Shown here piece after piece: positions 6,188 to 14,652 of a stretch of 64,000 nt of DNA (positions are counted from its first letter, which is position 1; each line of letters opens with the position of its first letter). The translations under genes were made by a program, and so were the position numbers. The notes under the pieces are model-generated. The model saw nothing but the letters and a program-made list of their open reading frames with translations, made no database searches and was not told where the DNA came from. Source of the stretch: an uncultured Hungatella sp. (GTDB taxonomy: Bacteria; Bacillota; Clostridia; Lachnospirales; Lachnospiraceae); assembly GCA_910577935.1 (NCBI GenBank), contig CAJTOT010000016.1, forward strand, positions 15,176-79,175, given 5' to 3'.

Positions 6188-8569
6188 GTGACAAAGGCGA
6201 AGGGAGACGGCACAAGGGATATACATGTGTCCGTCAGGGAGCTGGTGGAGTTCGTCCTGCGCAGCGGGGATCTGGACAACCGGCGGACGGGGGCGGCCCA
6301 GAAAAACGCCATGGAGGCGGGAAGCCGGATTCACAGGAAAATACAGAAATCCATGGGGGCTTCCTACCGGGCGGAGGTGTCCTTAAAGCATGTTGTAGAT
6401 GAAGGGGAATTCAGGATTGCCGTGGAGGGGCGGGCAGACGGGATCATCACGGAGCCGGGAGGAGCGGTCATCGATGAGATCAAGGGAGTCTATATGGACA
6501 TAGACCGCCTGGAGGAGCCGGCCCGGGTTCATCTTGCCCAGGCAAAGTGCTACGGCTATATCTATGCCCTGGACCACAGTCTGTCCTCCATCGCCGTTCA
6601 GGTCACCTACTGCAGCCTGGAGACGGAGGCAGTCCGCCGGTTCAGGAAGGACTATTCCTTCGACAGGCTGGAGCAGTGGTTTGACGGTCTGATGCACGAG
6701 TATGCAAAATGGGCCAGATATCTGTATCAGCACGGACTGCGCAGGGACCAGTCCCTCAGAGAGCTGGAATTTCCCTACCCCTACAGGGAGGGGCAGAAGG
6801 AGCTGGCGGTGTCCGTCTACCGCGCCGCGGCCAGAGGGTGCGATCTGTTTATCCAGGCGCCTACGGGGGTGGGGAAGACCCTGTCTACCGTCTATCCGGG
6901 GCTGAAAGCCATGGGAGAGGGGTATATTGAGAAGATTTTTTATCTCACGGCCAAGACTATCACCCGCAGCGTGGCGGAGGAGACCTTCTCCATTCTTGAG
7001 GAGAGGGGAATGTATTTCACCACCGTGACCATCACCGCCAGGGACAAGATCTGTTTTCTGGATGCCCCCCAGTGCAACCCGGACGCCTGCCCCTACGCGA
7101 AAGGCCACTTTGACCGGGTGGGCGACGCGGTCTATGAGATCATTCACAGGGAATTTGGTATCACCAGGGAGAAGGTGGCGCGGTACGCCAAAGAATACCA
7201 GGTGTGCCCCTTCGAGTTTTCCCTGGATATCAGCAACTGGGTGGACGGGGTTATCTGTGATTACAACTATGTGTTTGACCCCAGGGTCAGGCTGAGAAGG
7301 TATTTCTCCGACAATATGTCGGGGGATTATCTGTTTCTGGTGGACGAGGCCCACAACCTGGTGTCCAGGGGCAGGGAGATGTACAGCGCCGCGCTGGTGA
7401 AGGAGGACGTGCTGACGGCCCGGAAGGCGCTTAAAGGGAAGGCTCCCGGGGTCGTCAGGCTTTTGGACAGATGCAACAGCCAGCTTCTGGAGATGAAGCG
7501 GGAGAGCGAGGGCTATGTAATACACGAGAGCATCAACCATCTTGCCTCCACCGCCATGTCCCTGCTGGGGGAGCTGGAGACTTACATGGAGGAGCACCGG
7601 GAGTTTGAGGACAGGGATCTGGTTCTGGATTTTTACTTTCAGCTGAGAGATTTTATGAATATTTTCGACACCATGGACGAGGCCTACCGCATCTATTCGG
7701 AGCTGCAGCCGGACGGGAGTTTTCTGGTGAAGCTGTTCTGCATGAGCCCGGCGGCCCACATAAAGGAGTGCACCAAGAGGGGGAGGGCCACGGTGTTCTT
7801 CTCGGCAACCCTTCTTCCCGTTCTCTACTATAAAGAACTGCTGAGCGGCAGCACAGACGACTACGCGGTGTACGTGCCCTCCCCATTTCCCTGTGAAAAC
7901 CGTCTTCTGGCGGTGGCAGGGGACGTGAGCAGCCGGTATGCCAGGAGAACCAGGAGGGAATTTGAAAAGGTTTTCTTTTATATTCTGGAGGTGGTGAGAC
8001 AGAGGCGGGGAAACTACATGGTGTTCTTCCCATCCTACCAGTATATGAGCCAGGTGGAGCAGCTCTGGGAAGAACAGAGACAGAGGCTTGAGGAAAGCGG
8101 GCTTCGCCTGGCCAGCCAGAACAGCCGGATGGACGAGGCGGAGAAGGAGGAATTTCTGAGGAGCTTTCAGGATAACGGACAGGAGACACTGGTGGCCTTC
8201 TGCGTTATGGGCGGCGTCTTCTCCGAGGGCATCGACCTGAAGGCAGACAGGCTTATCGGCGTCCTGGTGGTGGGGACGGGGATGCCTATGGTGTGCACGG
8301 AACAGGACATCCTGCGGGGGTATTTTGACCAGAAGAACAGCCGCGGCTTCGACTACGCCTACCAGTACCCAGGCATGAACAAGGTGATGCAGGCGGCGGG
8401 AAGGGTGATCCGGACCATGGATGACAAAGGGGTCATCGTGCTCATGGACGACCGGTTTCTGAGAGAAGAGTACCAGGCGCTGTTCCCCAGAGAGTGGTGG
8501 CCCTACCGTGTGGTGAACAGAGGAGACGTGGGGCAGGCGGTGAGGGAGTTCTGGGACAGCCTCGGCTGA
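6188..8569 (+). CDS. PD-(D/E)XK nuclease-DinG/XPD-type DNA helicase fusion
   Basis: A superfamily 2 helicase of the Rad3/XPD/DinG group with an N-terminal nuclease-like domain; 793 residues from GTG 6188 (AAAGGGG nine bases upstream; a TTG at 6182 is too close to that site). Residues 1-190 carry a RecB/Cas4-like core: EGRADGII followed by VIDEIKG supplies the D...ExK residues. The helicase has Walker A APTGVGKT near residue 228, four cysteines at about 288, 295, 300 and 338 in iron-sulphur spacing, VDEAHN near 385, and C-terminal motifs including FSEGIDLK and QAAGRVIR. The role is 5'-3' DNA unwinding in repair or R-loop/structure removal. The fused architecture is one I associate with Firmicutes. 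It is a single-gene transcript between two promoters and ends at the hairpin at 8639. Confidence 0.87.
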   Translation: MTKAKGDGTRDIHVSVRELVEFVLRSGDLDNRRTGAAQKNAMEAGSRIHRKIQKSMGASYRAEVSLKHVVDEGEFRIAVEGRADGIITEPGGAVIDEIKGVYMDIDRLEEPARVHLAQAKCYGYIYALDHSLSSIAVQVTYCSLETEAVRRFRKDYSFDRLEQWFDGLMHEYAKWARYLYQHGLRRDQSLRELEFPYPYREGQKELAVSVYRAAARGCDLFIQAPTGVGKTLSTVYPGLKAMGEGYIEKIFYLTAKTITRSVAEETFSILEERGMYFTTVTITARDKICFLDAPQCNPDACPYAKGHFDRVGDAVYEIIHREFGITREKVARYAKEYQVCPFEFSLDISNWVDGVICDYNYVFDPRVRLRRYFSDNMSGDYLFLVDEAHNLVSRGREMYSAALVKEDVLTARKALKGKAPGVVRLLDRCNSQLLEMKRESEGYVIHESINHLASTAMSLLGELETYMEEHREFEDRDLVLDFYFQLRDFMNIFDTMDEAYRIYSELQPDGSFLVKLFCMSPAAHIKECTKRGRATVFFSATLLPVLYYKELLSGSTDDYAVYVPSPFPCENRLLAVAGDVSSRYARRTRREFEKVFFYILEVVRQRRGNYMVFFPSYQYMSQVEQLWEEQRQRLEESGLRLASQNSRMDEAEKEEFLRSFQDNGQETLVAFCVMGGVFSEGIDLKADRLIGVLVVGTGMPMVCTEQDILRGYFDQKNSRGFDYAYQYPGMNKVMQAAGRVIRTMDDKGVIVLMDDRFLREEYQALFPREWWPYRVVNRGDVGQAVREFWDSLG

Positions 8570-8599
8570 GAAACATTTGGCCAAGGCGGGTCCGGGCCA

Positions 8600-8628
8600 T
8601 TGACAAAACCGGAAAGATAGGATATATT
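8600..8628 (+). promoter_or_regulatory. promoter of the ATP-grasp/transglutaminase operon
   Basis: TTGACA (8600-8605), 17-base spacer, TATATT (8623-8628). The predicted start near 8635 falls just before the hairpin at 8639-8670, so that hairpin would lie at the extreme 5' end of the operon mRNA. Confidence 0.65.
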
Positions 8629-8638
8629 TGTAACAGGT

Positions 8639-8670
8639 AAAGGCGCTCAAGTGTATTTTGGGCGCCTTTT
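8639..8670 (+). terminator. intrinsic terminator of the helicase gene, also 5' hairpin of the next mRNA
   Basis: AAAGGCGC (8639-8646) pairs with GCGCCTTT (8662-8669), followed by T residues. It ends transcription from the helicase gene and sits immediately downstream of the next promoter. Confidence 0.7.
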
Positions 8671-8723
8671 GTAAAATCTATCGCTGTGTTTGATTTACAG
8701 AGGGAGAAAGGAATGAGGGGATT

Positions 8724-10037
8724 ATGTATGAACTGATGGACCACACGGAGAACATCAACCGTCTTCTTGCCAGATACGGGGTGAAATTCGGGATTTATAA
8801 GGACAACCAGTTTCACGAACAGCTGTTTCCGTTTGACCCCCTGCCCCGCATCATCGAGGCGGAAGAATTCGCGTTTTTAAACAGAGGGCTGTCCCAGAGG
8901 GTTCGGGCTTTGAATCTGTTTCTGGCTGATATCTATTCAGACAAGAGGATCATAAAGGACGGCGTGATTCCGGCGGATTTTGTGTATTCTTCCAAGGGAT
9001 ATCTGCCTCAGTGCGAGGGGATCGCGCCTCCGGGGAAGATATACAGCCATGTGTCCGGCATCGATCTGGTTCAGGGGAAGGACGGGAACTGGTATATTTT
9101 GGAAGATAATCTGCGCATTCCGTCAGGGGCCTCCTACCCCATGATCGCCAGAGAACTGACGCGCCGGGCCGCCCCGTCCACGTTTTCCAGGACCCATGTG
9201 ATCGACAACCGGAACTACGCTGCCATGCTGAAAGAGACCATGGACTACGTGAACACAGGGGGAATCAACGTGGTTCTGACCCCGGGGCGCTACAACGCCG
9301 CGTTTTTCGAGCATTCGTACCTGGCGGAGCGGTCAGGCGCCATACTGTCCATGCCCCAGGATCTGTTCGTGGAGGACAACCGGCTGTATTACCGCCAGTA
9401 CGGGGGGAACAGGCTGCAGGTGGGGGCGGTGTACCGCCGGCTTTCCGACGAGTATCTGGACCCGCTGTGTTTTCTGCCTGAGTCTCTCATCGGCGTTCCC
9501 GGAATCATGGACGTGTACAGAAGGGGCAATGTGGCCCTGGTCAACGCGCCGGGCAACGGGGTGGCGGACGATAAAGGTATTTACTATTTTGTGCCCCATA
9601 TGATAAAATACTATCTGGGAGAGGAGGCCATTCTTTGCAACGCTCCCACGTACCTGGCTTTTTACGAGAAGGACAGGAAGTTTATTCTGGAGCATTTAAA
9701 CCGTCTGGTGGTGAAGGATGTGTCTGAGGCCGGAGGATACGGAGTCGTATTCGGAAGTGACCTGACAGGGGAGAGGCTTAAGGATCTGGCGGAGGTGATC
9801 AAGGCGGAGCCCAGAAGGTTTATCGCCCAGGAGGTCATCGATTTCATCGACTTAAATGTTGTGGAGGGGGCTCACGAGGTTCCCAGAAAAGCGGACCTGC
9901 GGGCGTTTGTGCTGGCAGGTGAGGAGACCAGGGTGTGGCCCGGCGGGCTTACCAGGTTCTCCCGGAATCCGGATTCATTTGTGGTCAATTCATCACAGGG
10001 GGGAGGTTTTAAGGACACATGGGTGCTATCTCGATAG
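8724..10037 (+). CDS. circularly permuted ATP-grasp protein
   Basis: A 437-residue circularly permuted ATP-grasp enzyme of the type found with alpha-E proteins (DUF404/DUF407-like). Family features seen: the early LSQRVRALNLFLADIYSDKR block, the GIDLVQGKDGNWYILEDNLRIPSG segment, NAPGNGVADDKGIYYFVP, and a C-terminal ligand region with RRFIAQEVIDF and TRVWPGGLTRF. Such enzymes are predicted to form amide or peptide bonds using ATP through an acyl-phosphate; the substrate has not been established for this group. It is the first gene of an operon with alpha-E, transglutaminase and two deacylase-type genes; the next gene overlaps by 19 bases, indicating coupled translation. ATG 8724 is preceded by GAGGGG. 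Confidence 0.88.
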   Translation: MYELMDHTENINRLLARYGVKFGIYKDNQFHEQLFPFDPLPRIIEAEEFAFLNRGLSQRVRALNLFLADIYSDKRIIKDGVIPADFVYSSKGYLPQCEGIAPPGKIYSHVSGIDLVQGKDGNWYILEDNLRIPSGASYPMIARELTRRAAPSTFSRTHVIDNRNYAAMLKETMDYVNTGGINVVLTPGRYNAAFFEHSYLAERSGAILSMPQDLFVEDNRLYYRQYGGNRLQVGAVYRRLSDEYLDPLCFLPESLIGVPGIMDVYRRGNVALVNAPGNGVADDKGIYYFVPHMIKYYLGEEAILCNAPTYLAFYEKDRKFILEHLNRLVVKDVSEAGGYGVVFGSDLTGERLKDLAEVIKAEPRRFIAQEVIDFIDLNVVEGAHEVPRKADLRAFVLAGEETRVWPGGLTRFSRNPDSFVVNSSQGGGFKDTWVLSR

Positions 10038-10702
10038 AAAAGGCCGACCGGCTGTTCTGGCTGGGACGGTACGGGGAGAGGGTGCTGACCACTCTCATGA
10101 CTTATTTTGAATTTTATGACGAGATGATCGACGGGGATGAGGAGGCTTACAGAACCTTCTGCGAGAAGATCTCCATCCCGGACATCTACGGGAGCAAGGA
10201 GAATTTTCAGCAGCGGTATCTGTTTGACCAGGGCGACCCCAACTCCATCATCAGCAACATGGAGAGGGCTTTCGACAACGCGGTGGTCATGAGAGGGGAG
10301 CTGGGCACCTACACCCTGGCTTACATACAGATGGCGCTGGATGTGCTGAAGGGGAAGAACGGAAAAGCCGACGCCCCTGTCTATGACCTGCAGCAGGTGA
10401 TCGACTATCTCAATGCGTTCTGGGGCTGTATGGACGACCAGGTGGAGGACGAGGCGTGCCGCAACATCATCAAGTGCGGCAAATATTTAGAGAGACTTGA
10501 CCTGTACATGAGGCTGGGGTATCCTGCCGGGGCCATTGAGAAGGAGTACAGCAAGTTCTGCAACAGGCTCCACCGCTCAGGCCTTTCCTACAGGAGGGAC
10601 CGGGAGGCAGCCCTTGCCGGGATTGTGGCCCTGGGGGAAGGCTGGAGGGAACACGACAAAGAGGCTCTCCAAGCCCTGTGGGAGCTGTTTGAGGTGATAT
10701 GA
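10019..10702 (+). CDS. alpha-E domain protein (DUF403)
   Basis: A 227-residue all-helical protein of the alpha-E family, the invariant companion of circularly permuted ATP-grasp enzymes. The N-terminal signature ISIEKADRLFWLGRYGERV is clear. The start at ATG 10019 has AAGGA five bases upstream and overlaps the ATP-grasp gene by 19 bases. No catalytic motif or membrane segment is visible. It probably acts as a structural or substrate-presenting subunit for the ATP-grasp/transglutaminase pair. It is followed at once by the transglutaminase gene. Confidence 0.87.
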   Translation: MGAISIEKADRLFWLGRYGERVLTTLMTYFEFYDEMIDGDEEAYRTFCEKISIPDIYGSKENFQQRYLFDQGDPNSIISNMERAFDNAVVMRGELGTYTLAYIQMALDVLKGKNGKADAPVYDLQQVIDYLNAFWGCMDDQVEDEACRNIIKCGKYLERLDLYMRLGYPAGAIEKEYSKFCNRLHRSGLSYRRDREAALAGIVALGEGWREHDKEALQALWELFEVI

Positions 10703-10703
10703 T

Positions 10704-11489
10704 TTGAGGAGACTTAAGTTTCACTATGAGATGGAACTGACATTCGATCAGCCGGTGACGGAGCATCACTATGCCTTCCGCTGTCTTCCCATGGAGGACA
10801 GGCAGCAGAGCTGCTACGGCCTTACCTGTGATATCCGGCCCTCAGGCCGGGTGGACGAGTTTACAGACGGGTTCGGGAACCGGACCTGCGCGGGGGAGGC
10901 TATGGCCCCCCATGACAGCCTGCGGGTGGAGAGCGGGGGAATCGTATTTGTAGATAGGAGAAGAGAGACAGCGGAGGCGGAGGACGCCCATCCGCTGTTT
11001 CGGTTTGCTTCGGCTTATACGGTCCCCGACCAGGGGATTTGGCGGTATCTTGAGACGGCAAGGGAGGGGTGGAAGAGGGAGGACAAGGGGATGGATTTTC
11101 TTCTGTACCTGATGGACCGCCTTCACGGCACCTTCTCCTACGCGCCGGGGACCACGGACGTGACCACCACCGCGGCTCAGGCCCTGGCAGGGGGACGGGG
11201 GGTGTGTCAGGACTATGCCCACATCTTTCTGGCCCTGTGCCGCCTTGGCGGATATCCGGCCCGGTACGTAGCCGGCATGATGGAGGGGGAAGGAGCCACC
11301 CACGCGTGGGCGGAGATTTACGCAGGCGGAAGGTGGACAGGCTTTGACCCCACCAACAACCGCTTGGCGGACGACGGATATATTAAGCTGTCCCACGGCA
11401 GGGATTTTGGAGACTGCACTGTTGACAAAGGCTGTTTTAAGGGGTTTGCCGCCCAGAAACAGACCATATACGTAAAGGTAGAGGGATAA
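10704..11489 (+). CDS. transglutaminase-like cysteine protease/amidase
   Basis: A 261-residue cytoplasmic transglutaminase-fold protein. The catalytic triad is intact: Cys168 in GGRGVCQDYAHIFLALCR, His200 in GATHAWAEIY and Asp215 in GFDPTN. The N-terminal beta-domain (MRRLKFHYEMELTFDQPV) matches the family beginning, which supports the TTG start at 10704 with GAGGTGAT seven bases upstream. In this family the enzyme is thought to cleave or exchange an amide bond, plausibly removing what the ATP-grasp enzyme adds. There is no signal peptide. The stop is two bases from the next start. Confidence 0.88.
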   Translation: MRRLKFHYEMELTFDQPVTEHHYAFRCLPMEDRQQSCYGLTCDIRPSGRVDEFTDGFGNRTCAGEAMAPHDSLRVESGGIVFVDRRRETAEAEDAHPLFRFASAYTVPDQGIWRYLETAREGWKREDKGMDFLLYLMDRLHGTFSYAPGTTDVTTTAAQALAGGRGVCQDYAHIFLALCRLGGYPARYVAGMMEGEGATHAWAEIYAGGRWTGFDPTNNRLADDGYIKLSHGRDFGDCTVDKGCFKGFAAQKQTIYVKVEG

Positions 11490-11491
11490 TT

Positions 11492-12427
11492 ATGGTGAAG
11501 ACTGTGGTTTCCGTCGGTCTTCCGGTGGACGAGAAGCTGCGCATTCAGAAGCAGACCATTGAACCGGAGGACGGCGGGACAGGAAAGAGAATCTGTATCG
11601 TGACAGGAACCCACGGGGACGAGCTGGAGGGCCAGTATGTGTGCTACGAGCTGGGGCGCCGCCTGAGAGAGCAGATGGAACATCTGAAAGGCACCGTGGA
11701 TATCTACCCTGCGCTGAACCCTCTGGGGGTGGATTCCATAACCAGGGGAATTCCCATGTTTGACCTGGACATGAACCGGATTTTTCCGGGAAGCGAAGAG
11801 GGGCCGGTGCCGGAGTACGTGGCGTTCAAGGTGATAGAGGACATCAGGGGAGCGGACGTGTGCGTGGACATCCACGCCAGCAATATTTTCCTGCGGGAGA
11901 TTCCCCAGGTGCGGGTGAGTGAGATCACGGCAGAGCGCCTGCTTCCCCTTGCGAAAAAACTGAATATAGACTATGTGTGGGTTCACGGGGCGGCCACGGT
12001 CCTGGAGGCAACCCTGGCCCACAGCCTGAACGTGATAGGAGTTCCCACCCTGGTGGTGGAGATGGGAGTGGGCATGAGAATCACCCTGGAGTACGGCAAT
12101 CAGCTGGTGGATGGAATTTTCTGCCTCATGAAGGAGTTGGGAATCTGGGACGGGGATGCGGCCGAGTCCAAGAAGCCGATCATCTCCACAGACGGCCAGG
12201 TGGGGTTTGTCAACGCCAACCACCCGGGGATTTTTATCCCCCATGTGGACCACTGGGACAGCATCCGCCAGGGGGAGGTCATCGGGGAGATCCTGAACCC
12301 TCTGGAGTCGAGAGTGGAGGAAGTGCTGCGGGCTCCCTGGGACGGCATGGTGTTCACGCTGAGAGAGTATCCTGTCGTCAACAGCGGTTCCCTCATCGCC
12401 CGTGTGCTGGGAGGTGACTATCATTGA
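11492..12427 (+). CDS. succinylglutamate desuccinylase/aspartoacylase-type M14 metallo-deacylase (zinc ligands present)
   Basis: A 311-residue member of the AstE/AspA branch of the M14 carboxypeptidase fold, which hydrolyses N-acyl bonds of amino acids. Zinc-site residues are visible: His41 and Glu44 in GTHGDELEG and His128 in VDIHASN; ALNPLGVDSITRGIPMFDLDMNR matches the family substrate-binding region. The C-terminal part (about residues 230-311) is a beta-rich tail with GFVNANHPGIFIP and biotinyl-like ISPLEG-type geometry typical of this branch. The second paralogue follows with a four-base TTGA overlap. In this operon it may process a product of the ATP-grasp enzyme (inference). Confidence 0.83.
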   Translation: MVKTVVSVGLPVDEKLRIQKQTIEPEDGGTGKRICIVTGTHGDELEGQYVCYELGRRLREQMEHLKGTVDIYPALNPLGVDSITRGIPMFDLDMNRIFPGSEEGPVPEYVAFKVIEDIRGADVCVDIHASNIFLREIPQVRVSEITAERLLPLAKKLNIDYVWVHGAATVLEATLAHSLNVIGVPTLVVEMGVGMRITLEYGNQLVDGIFCLMKELGIWDGDAAESKKPIISTDGQVGFVNANHPGIFIPHVDHWDSIRQGEVIGEILNPLESRVEEVLRAPWDGMVFTLREYPVVNSGSLIARVLGGDYH

Positions 12428-13359
12428 GAAAAGAGATGATTTATCAGCTGGGCAATACATACCGGGACGATCTGGCCGTCTACGGATATTATTTTGGAAG
12501 CGGGGAGAAATCTGCCTGCGTGGTGGGCGCCATAAGGGGCAATGAGGTGCAGCAGATGTACGTGTGTTCCCAGCTGGTGAAGGCCTTGAAGGAGCTGGAG
12601 GAGCGGGGGGCTTTCGTGTCAGGCAACCAGGTGCTGGTGATCCCTTCGGTGAACCACTCTTCCATGAACATCGGCAAAAGGTTCTGGGCGGTGGACAACA
12701 CGGACATCAACCGGATGTTTCCCGGCTATGACCAGGGGGAGACCACCCAGAGGATCGCGGCGGGAGTGTTCGACGTGGTTCAGCACTACAATTACGGGAT
12801 ACAGTTTCCCAGCTTTTACATGCCGGGGGACTTTATTCCCCATGTGCGCATGATGGAGACAGGGTTCCAGAATCCCGGCCTGGCAAATCTTTTCGGACTT
12901 CCCTATGTGGTGATACGCAAGCCGAAGCCGGTGGACACCACCACCTTAAATTACAACTGGCAGATATGGGATACCAGCGCCTTCTCCCTGTACACCAACG
13001 CCACGGACCGGATCGACCAGGTGTCCGCCAGGCAGGCGGTGGCGTCGGTGCTGAGATTCCTGGTGAGGACGGGCATCCTCCGATACGCCAGCCACAGCGG
13101 CTACATCGCCACGGTGCTCCACGAGGAGGACTTGAAAAATGTAAAATCAGAGGCTGCGGGAATCTGCCGCCGGCTGGTGAGTCCGGGCCAGGAGGTCCGC
13201 AGGGGCGAGGCGCTGGCGGAGGTGATCCATCCTCTCGAGGGCGAGGTGACCAGCCGGATTCTGTCGCCGGCGGGGGGAATCATTTTCTTTGCCCACAACC
13301 AGCCGCTGGTGATGGAAGGGTCCATAGTGTTTAAGATAATCAAACGGCTTCATGAGTGA
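12424..13359 (+). CDS. M14 deacylase paralogue lacking zinc-ligand histidines
   Basis: Same length (311 residues) and fold as the preceding gene, but the zinc-site residues differ: the HGDE of the first protein is RGNE here (Arg38, Glu41), and VDIH is YGIQ (Gln127). With two histidine ligands lost, zinc catalysis is not expected. DINRMFPGYDQGETTQRIA and the beta-rich C-terminus are retained, so the fold is probably intact. The start is TTG 12424, with GGAGGTGA upstream and an overlap with the first paralogue; an ATG at 12436 is an alternative. The strict tandem layout suggests a hetero-oligomer of active and inactive subunits (inference). Confidence 0.78.
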   Translation: MRKEMIYQLGNTYRDDLAVYGYYFGSGEKSACVVGAIRGNEVQQMYVCSQLVKALKELEERGAFVSGNQVLVIPSVNHSSMNIGKRFWAVDNTDINRMFPGYDQGETTQRIAAGVFDVVQHYNYGIQFPSFYMPGDFIPHVRMMETGFQNPGLANLFGLPYVVIRKPKPVDTTTLNYNWQIWDTSAFSLYTNATDRIDQVSARQAVASVLRFLVRTGILRYASHSGYIATVLHEEDLKNVKSEAAGICRRLVSPGQEVRRGEALAEVIHPLEGEVTSRILSPAGGIIFFAHNQPLVMEGSIVFKIIKRLHE

Positions 13360-13369
13360 GGAGAGAGTG

Positions 13370-13882
13370 ATGGCGGAAGATGTGTTTCAGATGTATCTGG
13401 AGGAGCTTGGGGGGATCGAGAGCTGCAGCGGGGAGGAGAACCAGAGGCTTTCACAAGAATTTGCCGCGGGGAATCAGTCCGTGAAGGACAGGCTTATCAA
13501 GGGAAACTTAAAAACAGTCCTGGGGATGGCGCAGGCATATTTAAACCGAGGTGTGCCTGCGGGAGACCTGGTTCAGGAGGCCAACATGGCTCTTGTCACG
13601 GCGGTTTTTGCATATGAGGGCGGGAACTTCTCCGCTTTTTTGAGGGAGCAGGTGAAGGAGGCTCTGGAGGCGGCGGTTCAGGAGCAGTCCATATACAGCC
13701 GGGGGGCGGAGAAAATCGCGGACAGGGTCAACCGGCTGGAGGAGGTCTCCGCGGAGCTGGCAGGCCAGCTGGGGCGCGAGGCCACGGTGGAAGAACTGGC
13801 GCGGCGCATGGGGCTCACCTGCGAAGAGGTGAAGGACATTATGAAAATAACCCTGGATGCCATGAGCGTGGCAGAGAGGTAG
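13370..13882 (+). CDS. degenerate sigma-70-like protein (regions 1.2-2 and 3, no region 4)
   Basis: A 170-residue relative of RpoD. DVFQMYLEELGGIESCSGEE matches region 1.2; NLKTVLGMAQAYLNRGVPAGDLVQEANMALVTAV matches regions 2.1-2.2, the core-polymerase binding part; and ELAGQLGREATVEELARRMG matches region 3. The -10 recognition segment, normally KFSTYATWWIRQAI, reads NFSAFLREQVKEALEA and has lost the aromatic residues that melt DNA. There is no region 4, so -35 contact is impossible. It probably binds RNA polymerase core or is a decoy/regulator. The start at ATG 13370 has AGGAG six bases upstream; ATG 13352, overlapping the previous stop, is an alternative. It is the last gene of the operon. 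Confidence 0.72.
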   Translation: MAEDVFQMYLEELGGIESCSGEENQRLSQEFAAGNQSVKDRLIKGNLKTVLGMAQAYLNRGVPAGDLVQEANMALVTAVFAYEGGNFSAFLREQVKEALEAAVQEQSIYSRGAEKIADRVNRLEEVSAELAGQLGREATVEELARRMGLTCEEVKDIMKITLDAMSVAER

Positions 13883-13934
13883 AGAAACCGCCGCTGCCGG
13901 GAAGACAGGCAGGCGGTCTGGAGGACAAAGGCAG

Positions 13935-14543
13935 ATGAAATTATATTTGATTCGCCACGGGCAGACGGACTGGAACGTGGCGGGAAAGATTCAGGGGAGC
14001 ACGGACATCCCTTTAAACGACACAGGGAGAAGGCAGGCGGCATGTCTGGCAAAGGGCATGGAGAGCCGGCCGGTGAAAAAAGTGTTCACCAGCACCCTCT
14101 CCAGAGCTTATGAGACAGGGCTGGCCATAGGAGAGAGCCAGAACGTGCCGGTGGAGAAGATAGAAGGTCTGGAGGAGGTGGGATACGGCGTGTGGGAGGG
14201 CATGACCATGGACGAGATCCGGGAAAAGTACCCGAGAGAGCTGGAACTGTGGTACAACAGCCCGGTGGATGTGGCGCCTCCCCAGGGGGAGAAGCAGAGC
14301 CAGGTGTACGAGAGGTGCGGCAGGGCCCTGGAAACCATACTGGCCCAGGCCGGGGGAGACGCGGCTGTGGTGTCCCACGGGGCCACGGTGGTGTTTCTCC
14401 TGGAGTATCTCCTGAGGGATAATCCCAGGGACGAGGAGGACATCATCGTGGGGAATGCCAGCATCTCCACCATCGACTACGACCCGGAGAAAAAAAGATT
14501 TACCCTGACCCAGATGAACGACAGGACGCATCTGGAGGAGTGA
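13935..14543 (+). CDS. histidine phosphatase family protein (phosphoglycerate mutase-like)
   Basis: A 202-residue member of the histidine phosphatase superfamily. The catalytic motif LIRHGQTDWN carries the phospho-acceptor His8; the second histidine is in VVSHGATVVFLLEYLL. The family includes phosphoglycerate mutases, alpha-ribazole phosphatase (CobC) and broad phosphatases; substrate cannot be assigned. Start ATG 13935 follows GGAGG. Neighbours (degenerate sigma factor, PurL) give no metabolic clue. Confidence 0.85.
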   Translation: MKLYLIRHGQTDWNVAGKIQGSTDIPLNDTGRRQAACLAKGMESRPVKKVFTSTLSRAYETGLAIGESQNVPVEKIEGLEEVGYGVWEGMTMDEIREKYPRELELWYNSPVDVAPPQGEKQSQVYERCGRALETILAQAGGDAAVVSHGATVVFLLEYLLRDNPRDEEDIIVGNASISTIDYDPEKKRFTLTQMNDRTHLEE

Positions 14544-14570
14544 CAGGAGGAGTGATTGAAGAAATCGGAC

Positions 14571-14600
14571 TTGACAGATATCTTGAAGGCATATTAGTAT
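14571..14600 (+). promoter_or_regulatory. promoter of purL
   Basis: TTGACA (14571-14576), 18-base spacer and TAGTAT (14595-14600), about 50 bases upstream of the PurL start. No purine riboswitch fold was seen in the short leader. Confidence 0.5.
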
Positions 14601-14652
14601 GATGTTGGGATTATTCCGAACCACGTGACCACGAATAAGGAGGAGACACCGC

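Noticed and set aside
6383..8650. A 755-codon open frame on the minus strand opposite the helicase
   Set aside because: It mirrors the GC-rich codon pattern of the helicase gene, has no ribosome binding site or recognisable domain and gives a His/Pro/Leu-rich product typical of antisense frames.
11318..12460. A 380-codon minus-strand frame under the deacylase gene
   Set aside because: No start signal and no domain; overlaps a convincing M14 gene fully.
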